From: Nipponacmea schrenckii
Lineage: Eukaryota > Mollusca > Gastropoda > Lottiidae
Direction of reading: 5' to 3'
Length of the DNA stretch: 64,000 bases
NCBI GenBank assembly: GCA_030562195.1
Contig: JAUJPP010000005.1
Coordinates: 38,365,106-38,429,105, forward strand
Positions 22,827 through 36,430 of the stretch are shown in pieces. Position numbers and translations under genes: made by a program. The notes below the pieces were generated by a model that saw only the letters and a list, made by a program, of their open reading frames with translations, made no database searches and was not told the DNA's origin. The number at the start of each line of letters is the position of its first letter. Position 1 is the first letter of the stretch.

Positions 22827-24159
22827 GAACTAGAAATTTCCAATGCGCTGTTCTAATCAAAGTGACTTATTCATGTGACGTGGCCTATATGAATAATAAA
22901 AAAGAAATATATTACATGTAATCTAAATGAATAAGTTTATGTGGACGTGAATTTAACAGTAAGTAAAACAAGTAGATAATTAGAAATAAATAGTTTTGAT
23001 TGTATAAAACATATTAATGAGATTGTTTGATTTCGGATTGTCCTGTTTATAAGTGTCTGTATTTTATCCGGACCAAGATATTGTATTTTTGTTTCTTCAA
23101 ATTTTAACTGTATAGATATTGAACATTAAGATATTTTTATACATCGGGTTGTACAATAATCGTATAAAAATTATGTTTTTTCCCTGATATTTGTTGTTAT
23201 CTAACAAGTTCTAAAGTGGGCTAGAGCCCGATAGTTGATAACACGTGTATAAATTAATATAACTGTAAGAGAACAATATACACAAAAATAGGCTATATCA
23301 GAAAAAATAAAAGTAATTGTTATCTGTTTTAGTATAAGTTTAATTCAGATTGCAGGCAGAGGCCTTGTAAATAGGGCAACTACCTTTCTGAAAACAGAAT
23401 ATGAAATAAAAGTTTATGAGAATTCCCTCTGTTGAATATACGGAGTCATTTTGTTCAATTCAATTAAATTAATTTATTCAGAACTACAAGGCATAAGACC
23501 ACGGTATTATAAACACATATACAACGTATATATATACATTATATACAATAAATATAGTTCCAATCAACAATAAATATAATGGCAATCTACATATTATGGT
23601 ATACGATAAAATTAAGGCTTATCTGAGTTTTAGAATTTCATCTCTGAGTTCTATAGCTTTCATTATATAAAGTGTGTAAATAAGGCGTCGTCAGACTGAA
23701 ATAATTGTATTAAAGGAATTGTAAAGAGGTTTTCAATTTTTTTTATGTATATATTTTACGATTGTCAATTGACTTGTCGATTTTCAAACTTATTGTTTTT
23801 GGACATAACTTTTCAAGAAAACGTCTTAAAAACCACTTGAGCTATAAGCTGTTGTAGCGCAGAAGTAGCCTACCTTATATCAACGCGAGAAACGCCATTT
23901 TTGGAACTCGATCAGAGGAAGTGTCCTGCTTAATTTTAAACCGAAGAAATATATAGGGTAGGGGTATAGAGGTTTCTAGATATATCTCTATAGGAAGGGC
24001 CTAGGCCTACATGCTTTGGATATGTTTTGGATCGTGAGAAAGCATATAAAGGACAGTTGATTTAAACAGAGTTAATAACGGCAGACAGGCAGAAGATTAT
24101 TTTTAGAATATCTATGACTCAGGCAGATAGTAGAAATTTATGGCTTTATATACATGAAT

Positions 24160-24490
24160 AGCACTCGGACCACAAAAACATTTTATGCTAATGATTGTAT
24201 TACAAATTTAGTACGAGCTATTTTCAGTCTAATCAAAATATACATTTTGAATTTGATGTCTGAAATTGCATTTTGTTTCAGTTAAGCGAATGATGATAGA
24301 AACTAGTGGTTTACTTTCATTTTGTTTAGTTCAAAATTTTCCTGGTCATGCTATATTGAAATTTTGTACAGAAACAAAGTATTGGCCAGGCTTTCCTGTG
24401 ACATGTAGGAAAGTTTTGAACTAAATTTCTGGAAAAAGTTATGGGAGGTTGAATTTCGTGATTTAACATGGAAACTGATGGCAAATGAAT
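24160..24490 (-). repeat. Third, inverted and diverged copy of the repeated segment
   Basis: The reverse complement of 24,302-24,480 matches 15,100-15,270 and 21,310-21,480 (phrases 'cacgaaattcaacc', 'aaagcctggccaat', 'aaaatgaaagtaaaccac'). The adjoining 24,160-24,290 matches 22,555-22,715. The two parts are contiguous here but lie 1.08 kb apart in copy 2, where the hAT element is inserted. Confidence 0.75.
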
Positions 24491-26108
24491 TTTTGGACCG
24501 AGTCCTCTATCAGAGCACTTGATGTTCCCCATTATGTAACGAAAGGGCAGGTGTATAGTTTACAAACACAATATACACATTTTGGCGCAAATTTTAAAAT
24601 GACAAAGGTCATAAGATGATATACTGTGAGTACTAGTTTAGATATTATCTTTATTGCATTATTTTTTACCTTCATGATTATTATCGAGGGGTCAATAAAT
24701 GCAAGTGTTTCGGTAAGTGTTCAGTAGGTACATCATGCATGACAATATTAAAAAAAGTACACTAGGACAACCTAATAAAAGGATAGCTTATGAAAAATGT
24801 AGTTTTCCCAGGGACTTTGAACGGGTTTGTAGTTATTTTAGTCCTAATAGTCTAACTGATCAAACAACGAATACATTACAATTCCACGTGTGTATATAAT
24901 GGGGACAACCGAGATGTTGAACCAGCACACGTCGGTAAATTCGATGAGAAAATTGAATACTGGTTGGGCATGGGGGTGTGGACCGAAATGTCCGAGGGTC
25001 CGAGGCTGCATAGTCCCGATTTATTATACCGACCTGTTAAAAAAGTATCAACGCGCAGCTATATTCAATTCTTTCGAAAACTATAATAATATTTCACACG
25101 AGCATCAATGCATATATCGATTTCGCCTCATGAATATTCAGTTATCTAATTCTATTGGGTATAAACCAACACTATAGCTCGCAGATGAATAAACTACACA
25201 TAATAAGATACCCTAACATACATTACCAGGCCTACACTTCAATAGATTATACACTGTACACAATAAGAAACAGTACATTATTAGAATAAAACTTGATATC
25301 TCTATTCCCAGCCTCTGATAGCTATTCGGACAGATATGGACAAAGGGGGGGGGGGGGGAAGGTGCAAATACAGATTCGACGCAACAGCAGGCATAATTAT
25401 CATTAATGGTGTAGGGGGATAATGACGGTTTGACTGAACTACAAAAATTCAAAAACATCCATATTTCCAAATATATTGAGCTTTTGTGGGTTCAAGGTAC
25501 GGAAATACGTTTAAATTCCCCCACAACCACGAAAGTGCGGAAAATTAGCAATTTTTATGCCTTAGTTTTTCTGCCAGTCTGCCAGCCATTATCTGTCCAA
25601 AAAGCTATCAGAACCGGGGAATAGAATCAGCAAGTTTCGGAATAGTGAGAGACATACATTCTTTTTTTAATAATGATAATATCAATTGCACAATAGAAAA
25701 TATTTTGTCTTTGTTTGGGTTTCGTTTGCTACTACCTATATTATTAAGTTTATACTATTAAGTTTAATGTCGAGACTAGTACCATTAGAAGAATGGCACT
25801 TCCCGTTGACGTCAAGAAATGGACCTGTAAGCAAAACGTTATTATATCTAACTTTGACTATCGTAACTGCAACTCCAGCGACTAAGTCGATTAATCCAAC
25901 ATTTGCAAAAGTTCCATACACTTTTTTTTAATTGCAAATTACAAAACGAACATTATCCTGCTCTTCTTCCTCAATGGTTCGTTCGCAAACATATGAGTTT
26001 GACTCCAGATCAGAAATCAACTTCATAATAACACAACAGTAATATGTGACAAACGATTAATATACTTTTAGGATGAAAGGAAAGTGCAAGTTAGGAAAAT
26101 AAAAAGAT
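24491..26108. other. Intergenic stretch upstream of the kinase gene
   Basis: I see no convincing gene. A G run lies at about 25,346-25,358. Short open frames here have no recognisable motif. The last few hundred bases presumably hold the promoter of the kinase gene, but I could not identify a TATA box or initiator with confidence. Confidence 0.45.
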
Positions 26109-29100
26109 ATGAGTTCTGATTCAGTGTTTGGAACAGCGACTTTAATATACCAGGAACAAATAGGATCCGGCGCTTCCTCTATAGTGTTCAAAGCTTTCGA
26201 TAAGGTAAATATTGATTTGGTTATCCCCGACCACATTTTCGTGGAATTTACCTCGAGAAAAGTCAGAAAAATTGCCACAGTAAATATTCGCTTAACAAAG
26301 CTATACCAACCCATACGACTAATACTGATTGCAATGTCTTTATTTGCATTCTAGAGAACGGGGGAGCATAGGGCTGCTAAAGTTATAAAAGACAGATCTA
26401 AATACAACTTAATAGATTTAAACCGTGAAATTAACACATTGAAGCATCTCAACCACTTAAATATTGTTAAATTATATGGTAAAGAAACCGAGGTTAGTAG
26501 AGATTATGTAAAAACAGTAGAACCTGTTTTTCTGTGGAGACTACTCAAGGGAATAATCAAAACGGTCGCTTTATGAAGGTGGTTTCTTCTCAGAGGATTG
26601 TTACATTTCATGAAAAGAAACTTGTGTTATTTAAATACATGTATTGTAATGTTATATTGTTTATTTGTAATAGTAATTATTTTCCTTCAGATCGGTACGG
26701 GATGTGACGTTTTAATTCTTGGATACTGTCAGACTAGTCTTTATTCTTTTCTACAAGAACCAGAAAACATACACGGCCTCAGAGATCAGGAATTTTTGAT
26801 TTTATTCTCGGATTTGTGTAAGTAGACTCTTTTGCTTAATGGGTAGCTTTATGCTGGGACTTATATAGGAGATGTTAACTGCGTTTCCACTTGTGAAGTA
26901 ATGCGAGCTTTAATGCCAGCTTTATTGCCGTACGCGCTGCGTTTCCACAAAATTTTTCTGGTTCCCGAACCACTTTAGTCTCGATCAAAAAGTGGCACAA
27001 TATTGACAGGTCGCGATGTACAAGACTATCAATGACGCGTGTGGAACCATAAAACTAGTTATACTTCTCTATTGCCGAACGAGAAAAAGCCGGCTTTTTG
27101 CGTTTCCACTTGTTTAAAAAGCCGGCTTTAAAGGTAGCTTTCATTTGGCCCCCGATAATTGCCGAACACAGGGAGGTTTTCGGTTCCCGAACCATTACGG
27201 TTCGGCAATTTAACACGTGGAAACACAGAAAAGCTAGCTTAACGCAGGCTTTTTGGCCAAGTGGAAACTGGTTACTATTTCTCGCCTTAAATACATTCGC
27301 GTATTACCAGTATTTATCAATTTTCATTATGCAAAATTTACATTTAATTACGTGTGTTATATCGAATCAAAGCTTTAATTTCATGCTTGATTTTAAGAAA
27401 CTGAATCACAGACGTAAAATTTAGAATGTTAGGTTGATTATATCTCCATTTTCATTGTCCTAAATTGTTATTTTTTAAATGGTTTTTCAGGTTCTGGGTT
27501 GGAATATCTATTCATAAACGGTATAATACACAGGGACTTGAAGCCCGGAAATATTCTTAGGGACACGAAACCAGATCTAGCGTAAGAAATATTGTGTTCT
27601 CACTACTGTACCCTACTCTGTACTGGAATTCTGTACTGTCAACCCACAATATTTCTTGTAGATTATTCGGCATTGTTTGGACAAAACATTATGGCGGTTC
27701 AGTCTGTACGAATGTCATTTCAAAATAACCCGAATCCCAACTAAGCTATAAATTGGACATGAATGATAATGAAAATTCTCATTTTTAATTTTTTTTCAGC
27801 CCAATTTACATCATTAGTGATTTTGGAACTAGTAGGAGGTTAGAAAATCCGGAAGAGGAATTTTTTTCGTTAGTTGGAACTGAAGAGTTTTTGGTAAGAA
27901 CATGTTTTTATTTAGGACGCCAGTGACTTATCCATGAGAATAGGACAAGTGGCCCGTTAATATGCCGTATTCAAGAAGCAGTATTATCAAGAGTCAACTA
28001 GAGTCTACAATGAGAAGAGCCCAAGTGTAAGATGTCTCTGAGGTCCGTGAAAACATTCATTCATACGAGTTCTCCATTTGACCAAAGTTTGATTTCTTTA
28101 TTTTTTATTTCCTTTTTTTCAGCATCCAACAGTATACCAAAAAGCATTCATAGACAAAAAACAAGTCACGCCGTTTAATAGTGGTACTGATTTGTGGAGT
28201 TTTGGTTGTACTTTATTTCAAGCCATCAGTTCCAGGGTGCCATTTATACCATTTGGTGGTGCCAGGAACGACAGGACAATAATGTAAGAGTTTTTAGGTA
28301 TTCCGGCAATGAATTGTAATAAGTCTTGAAAACTGAAGAAAGAAATGAATTTTAACACAGAAACAACAAAGATCAACTCTCATTATTGATCCCGAATTAC
28401 CCGTACCCATATTAGTCAATATTTTATACCCGAAATTACATGTCCATGTCTGAAAACAGCATGATGCCACAAAGATGGTAGTGTGTGCATTTATCTGTAT
28501 TATATTTTGGGGAAGGGAGGGTTTGATATGGCCTTTTGTAGATATTCAGTCCTGTCAGTATCATCGTTACATTTAATTTCATCCTCTGGCAAATCATTTT
28601 CTCTGCTGGCAATTGGGTAATATCTAAGTTGAAATGATAAGATTCAGGGAATTCTGTCTTCAATTTGATTTGCCACACCTTAAATCGGGTGCATAAATTA
28701 CATTTCTTTAGAGATTTTTATACGAAATTTTGACATGTTAGATGCTCCAGGATTGGGTATCGTTTTGTATTAAAGTTTGTTGTTTCCAGGTTTCAAATGG
28801 TGGCTTTAAAACCTCCAGGGTGTATTTCCGCCTACCAGGATAGTCCAGGAGGTGATCTTGTTTGGGAAAACAGATTTCCCGAAAACTGTCCTATGTCAAG
28901 GTAAAGTTCAAACAAATTATCTCATATAAGACACATTTGTCGATACGAATAAGTAACACTTTGTTTGGCAATATCGGCATAGAATATGCCGCCTTAATTT
29001 TAATTGAGAGATCAGGCTAATCTTTGTTTTTATCATTGTTTTATGAACATGAGGTAATAATTTTGAGTTTCAAAGAATAACATAATTCATTTTTCCTTCC

Positions 29101-32100
29101 GCAGATCTTTTGGCTATATATGAATTTTTGTGGCTTAAGGTCAATAGCAAATAAGTAATGAACACTAAACAATGCTTTTCAAATCCGGCTATTTATATAT
29201 TTTTTAGTAACAACTTTCAAGAAACACTATACATGTAATTACTTTTAGAAACCTCCAAGAAATAATGAAAGGCTTAGTGGCTTGTCTGATGGAAGCAGAT
29301 AACAGAAAACAGATGTCCCACGAATTATTGTTCGGTTTCCAGAAGAAACTGGCGACTAAGTTTCAACTTGAAATTCATCTCACCAATGATGGTACCACAT
29401 TACCTCTATATTTCGACCCGTCAAACAGGTGCGACCTTATGAAATTATAATCCAAGGAAATTTATATTACATGTATATCTAATTCATTTATGGTTAAACC
29501 ACATAATGGCGGCTTCGTAGGAACGCTTAAATTGTATTATGATCAATTGCGTAGACTTAAAAATAGCCAACGATTTCCAATTTCCTATAGGTAAACTCCA
29601 ATTCACATACTATCCGTATTATGTCTAAATAATATTGTGAATTTTAGGCTATGAAAAACTTGAACCACGTCTCTAGAATTCTAAGGCCCTTGTCTTTATT
29701 CAATTTAGTTTGACAATAAAGCATGTTTGAGGTCACATATTTGACAAAACGTTGGTTAATATATGACGCTTTGAGAAAGAACACCATCAGCTGTATTTGT
29801 ACGGTCACGATTCTATTTGTTAATATGGCATCATAAATATATGCCATTTCACTTGACCTAAATTTTCATTTTTTCTTTAGTTTCGCAGAACTACAAGAAC
29901 AGATAGCTCAGTATACAGATATACCTGCTGGTCGACAAATACTATTTTATAATGATCAGATACTAGAAAACTTGATACAGAATCTAAATCTTAATGAGTT
30001 GTTTCGTCAACCACCCTCAATCAACTCCCTTACATTATTGGTTAAACACGAAGCTAAAAGACTGACTCCATTCAAAATAGGTAAGATTAAAACAGCAAGC
30101 GTTCGTAGCTTTGGAGGGTCAGAGGCGTATCAATTTTAACACCCTTCTTCTACTGCCTTTGACACTTCAGGTCCAAATGATTAGCTATTAGAATTGGTTG
30201 ACATCAAGTAAAACGCGAAAAAAGACGTGCAGATACTAGTAGTCATTTGAGTCAAATAAGATACAAAACATAATGTTATTGTTCAAATGAACCTTGATCC
30301 AAACGGTGAATCTGAGTCATAAAGAATTTATATTGCAAAAGGACAGTTTTTGGGGTGATTTCACTTTGGGAGCTAATGAAAACAGCACTATATTTTTTAT
30401 TAACGAATATTCTGGGTTTTTTTTTTATATCAGATCCTTTCCCGGTTTATCATAACACTAATACTACTAAAAAAGATTATCAGGTAACTACTGAAAGATG
30501 TGAAATTGTTAATAACATCAAGCTACTAGTGTCTCAATCTCTCAGTTTTCAACTAAATATTACCAAGACTATATCAGCAATGTGGTGAGTCTGTTTTACC
30601 TTTTAAATATGAGGCACATTGTTTTACAAATTCTCGTTATTTTCTATTTACACACTTTCATTTTTACAAAACTCCAAAATATTCCAGTTGATACTTTTAT
30701 TAATTTCTGTCATCGCACATTTAAATTTAAATCAAATTGTGTCAGATTTAAAGGTGAATTGGAATATTTTAGCTTCAAATATAGTCTTTGACTTGACGTT
30801 AATAAAATGTTATGCGGTCACATTTCAAAATAACGATATGTTCCTGTCATATATTCGTGCTTGTTATTCTGAGATTCCTCGTTTCTTACAAATGACACAC
30901 TTTCTTCAAAAGATAAGTTTTCATGTCATTATTATAAACCTTGTTCCAGGATAATGGTTAAGACATATGTTTTAAAAATAGAGAAGAAATTTGAATGTTT
31001 GAAAGAAATTAATGAACAGATCGGCTACCAGTTGGAAATTTTCCATTTGATCCGACGCACAACTCGAGAACACAGGTCTGCGATTTGGAGAGGTTTATAT
31101 TCTAGGAAAGGTCATAAAAGGATCGCAGATGATGATGAAAAACTGAAAATTTTGATGGAACAGGTACGTGTTGTCTAGGATGTTTTATATTAACTCTCGA
31201 CTATGTCTAATATATTTCATTTACGCACACAAAGTTAAACGTCAAAAACACATTAAAAAATTTCATTTCTGAATTTCAAAAAATTGCTATTCAAACATAT
31301 TCTTGTATTTTTTTTTCTATAGTTGACGTTGAAGTTAGATTTATTAAAAGAACTTGTAATCAAAATGAAGAGCAAATCTGAGAAATATCTACACGATTCT
31401 CAGATTGTTGTCGATGCTTGTACATCTGACTGGTATGTAACCTTGTCTTTGGTGCACATCAGCAATCTGAATTGATCTGGACCATTGACCACCAACTGTT
31501 CAAAAATGTTTTCTAAACTATTTGTGTGTTTCACCAATAGCATTGATATTTACCATTCACATGTTCAGTCTTACCTTTGTGCTTTTTGTAATTCAAATAA
31601 GCATTTATGATGTCTTACTGTGGTGGAATTCCAAGTACCACATAAACCTGAAAGATCCTTGGAATTGTGTCTAAGAATTGTGCTTATCGATGCTTTCAGT
31701 CTCTTTATCACATATACACCTTTAACACTTTCATAAATCCCTTTAAAAGTCGCTCAATATGTTATTTGATTGTAAGTATATTCCTGTATTAAACTAGCGC
31801 GAGAATTCCCTGAAATTCGATTGAGTCTGAATCAGATGATGACAGAGTTTTAGAGAAGCTTTTCAAATACTGTTTTATGTTTTGCTTTAGTTGTAAGAAA
31901 GCGGAAAGTTATCTTATGAAAATAAAGGTTATAAAAGACAGAATGAAAAAAACAAAAGGCAAAGAAATTCTTGGAGAGAAAGAAAATATTCAGCATCTTC
32001 ATTACAGGTGGGTGTCTATCTACTACGATTCGATCCAGGCCAGTTGAAGTTGAAAACCTGAAAAACGCGGAAGTGACTTTTACTTTCTGGCGTAGTGCAC

Positions 32101-33916
32101 CGGCAGTAAAAACTGCACTTATAAAGCACCTGACTTCTAGTATAATTGGTTATAAAATTCAGAATTAAGGGTGAAATAAGAAATAATACTATAGTATATT
32201 AAATTATATTATAAAAAATTCAGGAGTGAAGCTGAAGAAACATGTGCTTCGAGTCTGGCCTTGTGGCAAGATCATTGCTGGATTCATAAACAGCAGAGTT
32301 TTAATAGATTGAAGATATTTGAGAGGTTTGTTTTATTGTATTGACACATAGTTAAATGATGATTCATTATTCATGAACTGTCAATCTTAAAAACTATCAA
32401 TCTAATGATAGTATGGCGGCTAAACAGAAGACTATAACATATATCAAAATATGACCAGATGTTAAAAGGGCGGACGACGTTAATCATAATTTCAAGTTTT
32501 GGTAGTATAATGTATTCTCTTAATTTTGATTCAAGATTCTAACGACTTGTAAAGCAAAAAACATTGTTTCTTCATGTGTTACATAAACATCCTATGATGT
32601 ATGATTTTAGAATGTTCATTGAAAGTCAAGAATATTATAAAAAAGCCAACATAATGAAGGTTGAATTGAATGGTTTATGTCAAACCATCAAGGAAATGTT
32701 TTATAAGGTCTGTATACTGCAGTGTTTTAAATGAAGCCAAATCCTTAGAAGCTGACTATGCTCTATGCAGACTAGAGAATAAAACTGGAATTATTTAATT
32801 CACTGCGTGATATTTTATCTATTTTCTCGACAAAGAAGTTGAATAAAACAAATTGAATGTCTTATATTACCATTGTTTCAGATTTTGTCCAGTCTTTCTG
32901 AAAAAGAGGATCGATCCTATGTTCACGGAGAGTAAGCAAACCTTATAAATCACTATCACATTCTGATATTCATCGTACTCTTAATGTTGTAGGCACAAAT
33001 GTGACATTAGCAGCTTTTTCATGGTGATGATAAACTATGGAATGTATTCTTAATAAATATCACTCTGGTATCTTCTACATTTACACAGGGAGCCGCGGTG
33101 GCTCAGTGGGTTAGGCGCTTGCCCGCTATTCTGAAGTTCCCGGGTTGAATCTCGGCAAGGGTCGAAATTAACCTTCGGATTTTTCAGCCCAGTTTCCCCT
33201 TGTCAATGATGCAGGATGGACGGACTGGCGTCTAGTTGTTCGGATGGGACAATAAACCGAGGCCCCGTGTGCTAATGCCTGGCGTTGCCCATCTTCTTGA
33301 GCCCATTTGATGCAGAAAGTTCATTTCATTTCATGTACACATTTACCCAGACTTTGTGGGCATCTTGTATATAAGATTTGAACCAGATAATAATATATTT
33401 ACCGACACATATGTATGTATATGTATATGTATAAATATTTTATTGAGTTATTATCTGTTTCAGATTGAAATTGTTATCTAGTGGTATGAATAAACTTCAT
33501 CTAGAAGATGACATTACAGAACCTACTGATGTTAGTGATGCTCCACAACACAAAGTAAACTTTCAAGATTTACAGGTAATTGACAGGTGTAGTTAATTGA
33601 ACCAACCCTCAGTTTGTTTAATAAAGGTGGATTTTAGCAACCAAGTTTAACTTTTGCATTTTTGGGGGGACTAATCGAACATTTAGCCTATGTTTTAATG
33701 AATTGCCAAAATAAAGATATTATAATTATACCGTTGGATGGTTTTAACATACATGATTCATAATTTATACCATTATTTATTTGGCCTATAAAATTGAAAT
33801 TTATATGTGTAAAAATTTTCAAATTGTATGTATGTTATTAGTACGTTTCATTCTTCCAGTTTACATTAGGTAATGAACATCCACAGAAAGGCTTTGGAAA
33901 AACCAAGCAATTATAG
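26109..33916 (+). CDS. TBK1: TBK1/IKK-epsilon-type serine/threonine kinase, 18 exons, 735 aa
   Basis: Coding exons: 26109-26204, 26355-26492, 26691-26817, 27491-27581, 27800-27893, 28123-28283, 28790-28900, 29249-29428, 29881-30080, 30434-30584, 30950-31163, 31323-31432, 31891-32007, 32224-32325, 32611-32707, 32882-32931, 33464-33575, 33860-33916. All introns are GT-AG, the frame is continuous, and the 735-aa total is close to human TBK1 (729). The kinase domain (about 10-305) has the glycine loop GSGASSIVFK, ATP-binding Lys41, HRDLKPGN (Asp136), DFG (Asp158) and activation-loop Ser174 in SLVGTEEFLHP, the position of human Ser172. A ubiquitin-like domain (about 310-395) and a helical scaffold/dimerisation region (about 405-660) follow. 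TBK1 and IKK-epsilon phosphorylate IRF and autophagy-receptor targets in innate immune signalling. Invertebrates usually have one pro-orthologue, so the symbol is by family. The gene is tail to tail with the oxygenase pair. Confidence 0.93.
26878..27271. mobile_element. MITE in kinase intron 3
   Basis: The ends share an inverted GTTTCCACTTG (26883-26893 and 27258-27268). Possible TTA target duplications lie at 26875-26877 and 27272-27274, which would suit a Harbinger-like origin. Internal inverted phrases include AAAGCCGGCTTT twice and GGTTCCCGAACC twice. About 394 bp, no coding potential. Confidence 0.65.
33088..33334 (+). mobile_element. tRNA-derived SINE in kinase intron 16
   Basis: The head is tRNA-like: GGTGGCTCAGTGGGTTAGGC fits an RNA polymerase III A box, and GGGTTGAATCTC is a slightly degenerate B box about 35 bases on. 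A non-tRNA body with 'gggacaataaaccgaggccc' follows, and then a short TTCATTTCAT tail. The direct repeat ACATTTAC flanks it (33077-33084 and 33339-33346), which is a target duplication. It has the same strand as the host gene. Confidence 0.85.
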
Positions 33917-36430
33917 TGAGTAACTATTTAATTTTAAATATACATAATAAATATAATTAGCAATTGTTAATGCAATTTGACTCGGTGTCATGCTGAACAT
34001 TCATTTCATATTTTTACAGTTTAGATATATTTTGCAAAATGCATACACTCACATAAATACCAAAACCTGTTAGGGGGCGAGCAATTTCCCTGAAGTGTAG
34101 GAATAAGGTGGTCGTCCTTCACAGAATATGAAAAAGGGGTGGGGGAGTAGTACAAGATATCATGGCATTAAAATATTTAACTATCACTTGCTCGAAAAAA
34201 AAAGAACCCCTAGTAATTTCACTTGCAATATCAATACTGGGCCTGCGCATTACAACAACTTCAAATGAAAATTGCTGTATATTTATAGTTTCACTGTTGA
34301 TGATAAGAAGTATCTACCAACCAGAGAAAAGAGGGGAATGGGTTCGATTCCTGTAGAGGAACAAGATAAACGTCACGTTACTGACAAAAGTCGCCTTGAT
34401 ATATGAAGTGCATGCCCTATAAGGAGGGTGAATCACTCAAAGGGTAATTGCTTAAGTGTATATTCTATTAACAGTGAAAGTATTCTACTGTAGTCTTTAT
34501 ATCAAATGAATGCATAATCTGTGATATTTTTTAAAAATGTATGAATTTTACGAATAAAGATAAAAAGTAATCTTCTACAACGTCCTTGAGTAAATCATAA
34601 TAAGCCATACTAACTCCGTCCTAGCCGACAGCCGTCTGTGATTTACCCATATTTATTTTTGCGGATACTGTTTTTTTACGGTAATGTTTATTGTCCATTA
34701 TATTTTCAGAGCAGTTACAGTTGTGGATGTCCTTGTACAAATTCACGAGATCCTTTCGATGAGGCGAAATTCTTAATTCTTATCTTGGTGTGCTTTATTC
34801 AAAGCTTAGCATTTATATTGACGGTAAACCACTGTGATTATATTCAGAATTCGCTGGGAAATTTGATCTTGCTCCCGCTTAGCGACACATAGCATTTCCG
34901 TGTAGTGATTATCTGTTTATCCGTTCTACGAGTAATGTTTGTATTTTTTTATAACCAATGTGTTATCGGTTTACTCCCGTCAATTGAACAGAACTGATCC
35001 ATTTACACGGCAGTTCATATTGTTAAACTGTAATATTTGCTGTTCAATTTTTTTGTATTTTTATATGTTTCTAGTGTTTGATTTATTACTTTTAAAACTA
35101 AAAAAGGTAGTGCAGCATAAGGCAATAAGGAGTTGCTAAAATATTTTTTTTGTAAGATCTAATTCTTAATGGTTTTTTACTATTTCTTTATTTATTATCG
35201 GTGTTATATTAAATGTAGGGATGGCTCACAATATTTCAAGAAAGCGCTTCTCAGTACCTTGTTTTATATGTATTCATTGCCAGAACTGGTCAATAATAAA
35301 TTTGATAATTGCAACATTTATACTGTATTATGACATAATTTTCTTCAGTTGAGACTTTGGACCCATTTCCAGGCTTAAAGTCAAGTGTCTTTTAGTTCTT
35401 GCTTTTTGCATAAATGATCATGTTTAGTATCTATAAATCATCATTGTGGCAATAAAGGGTGAGCTTGTCACACAATATAGTTGCGTCTAAATACTACTGC
35501 GTGCAAGCTTTCAAATAACCTGATTTGCGTTGAAATATTGATCTTCCTTGGGGTATTATTAAAAAACTGACATTTTTTTTGTATGATATGAGGTTGACCA
35601 GGTGCTGTCCCTTTATGAACAGAATAAGCCAATCCTTCAATTGAATCCAAGCCTTGTATCCAGTTTACAAGTCTGAAATGGCGGTTTTATATCTGTATCA
35701 CAACCACATCGCAGGTTTTACAATTGGATTTGTCACTTGGCCATTTGTAAACCCTTGTAAACAAGGCTTAAATTGAACTCACGAGCAACATTGGAAATAG
35801 ATAAACATGTCCATGTACATCGTTATGTCCAAATTATACAGTCAATACATATTTAACGGTCTCTACGGGGAGTCTGGACGGATTGTTACTAGTTTGTGGA
35901 ACTATGATCAGAAATATCCTGAAAATTCTAGAAATAAAGCTTAAAACAGAATACAGATCATCTTTCCTGGTTTAATGAAAATAATCATGTTTCATAAGTT
36001 TTTATTTGCAAATGAATATATATATTAAGCATAAGTATAAAAAAAGTTATTAACATTATATAATTAATCACCGGCATTGGCGAACCATGACCAAGAGATG
36101 GAAAGATTGATATTCTAACGTCTTTCCTTACAATAGCACAAAACGATGTGTTATCATACTGAGAGTGACTCTCCTCTGAGTGATTAGCCACTATCACCCA
36201 GGTCTCTTTTTAAATCTACGCAATTGCTTTAACGAAAAATGGTATGAACCAGTTGGATAAAAAATTTCTAATTGAAAGTAGCTATTGAATCTGATTAGTT
36301 TGTAAAGTTAACAACTAATACGAATATATTAATTTTGTTTAAAGAGTAATCCTTTATTTAAATGATGTAAGTAAGATGAACTGAATGAGATTTGCGAAGT
36401 AAATATTTCCTGTAGAAAACAGTAAAAAGG
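33917..36430. other. Tail-to-tail intergenic region between kinase and oxygenase A
   Basis: AATAAA at 33946-33951, 30 bases after the kinase stop, is a likely poly(A) signal. A second one lies near 34,553. No other gene is supported. An 84-codon frame at 34638-34892 has one hydrophobic stretch (FLILILVCFIQSLAFIL) but no family match I know. Confidence 0.5.
36353..36358 (-). terminator. Poly(A) signal of oxygenase A
   Basis: TTTATT on the + strand (AATAAA on the - strand), about 73 bases beyond the stop codon of gene A. Confidence 0.55.

Noticed and set aside
25686..25931. Overlapping open frames of 61-81 codons on both strands near 25.8 kb
   Set aside because: No motif, no splice context and no family resemblance. 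Length is compatible with chance.
33095..33165. tRNA gene
   Set aside because: The A and B box-like strings belong to the SINE head. The B box is degenerate and no complete cloverleaf could be formed.
34638..34892. 84-codon frame with a hydrophobic stretch as a final kinase exon
   Set aside because: The kinase already reaches 735 aa with a proper stop. Joining this frame would need a non-standard acceptor, and a membrane segment is not expected in this family.
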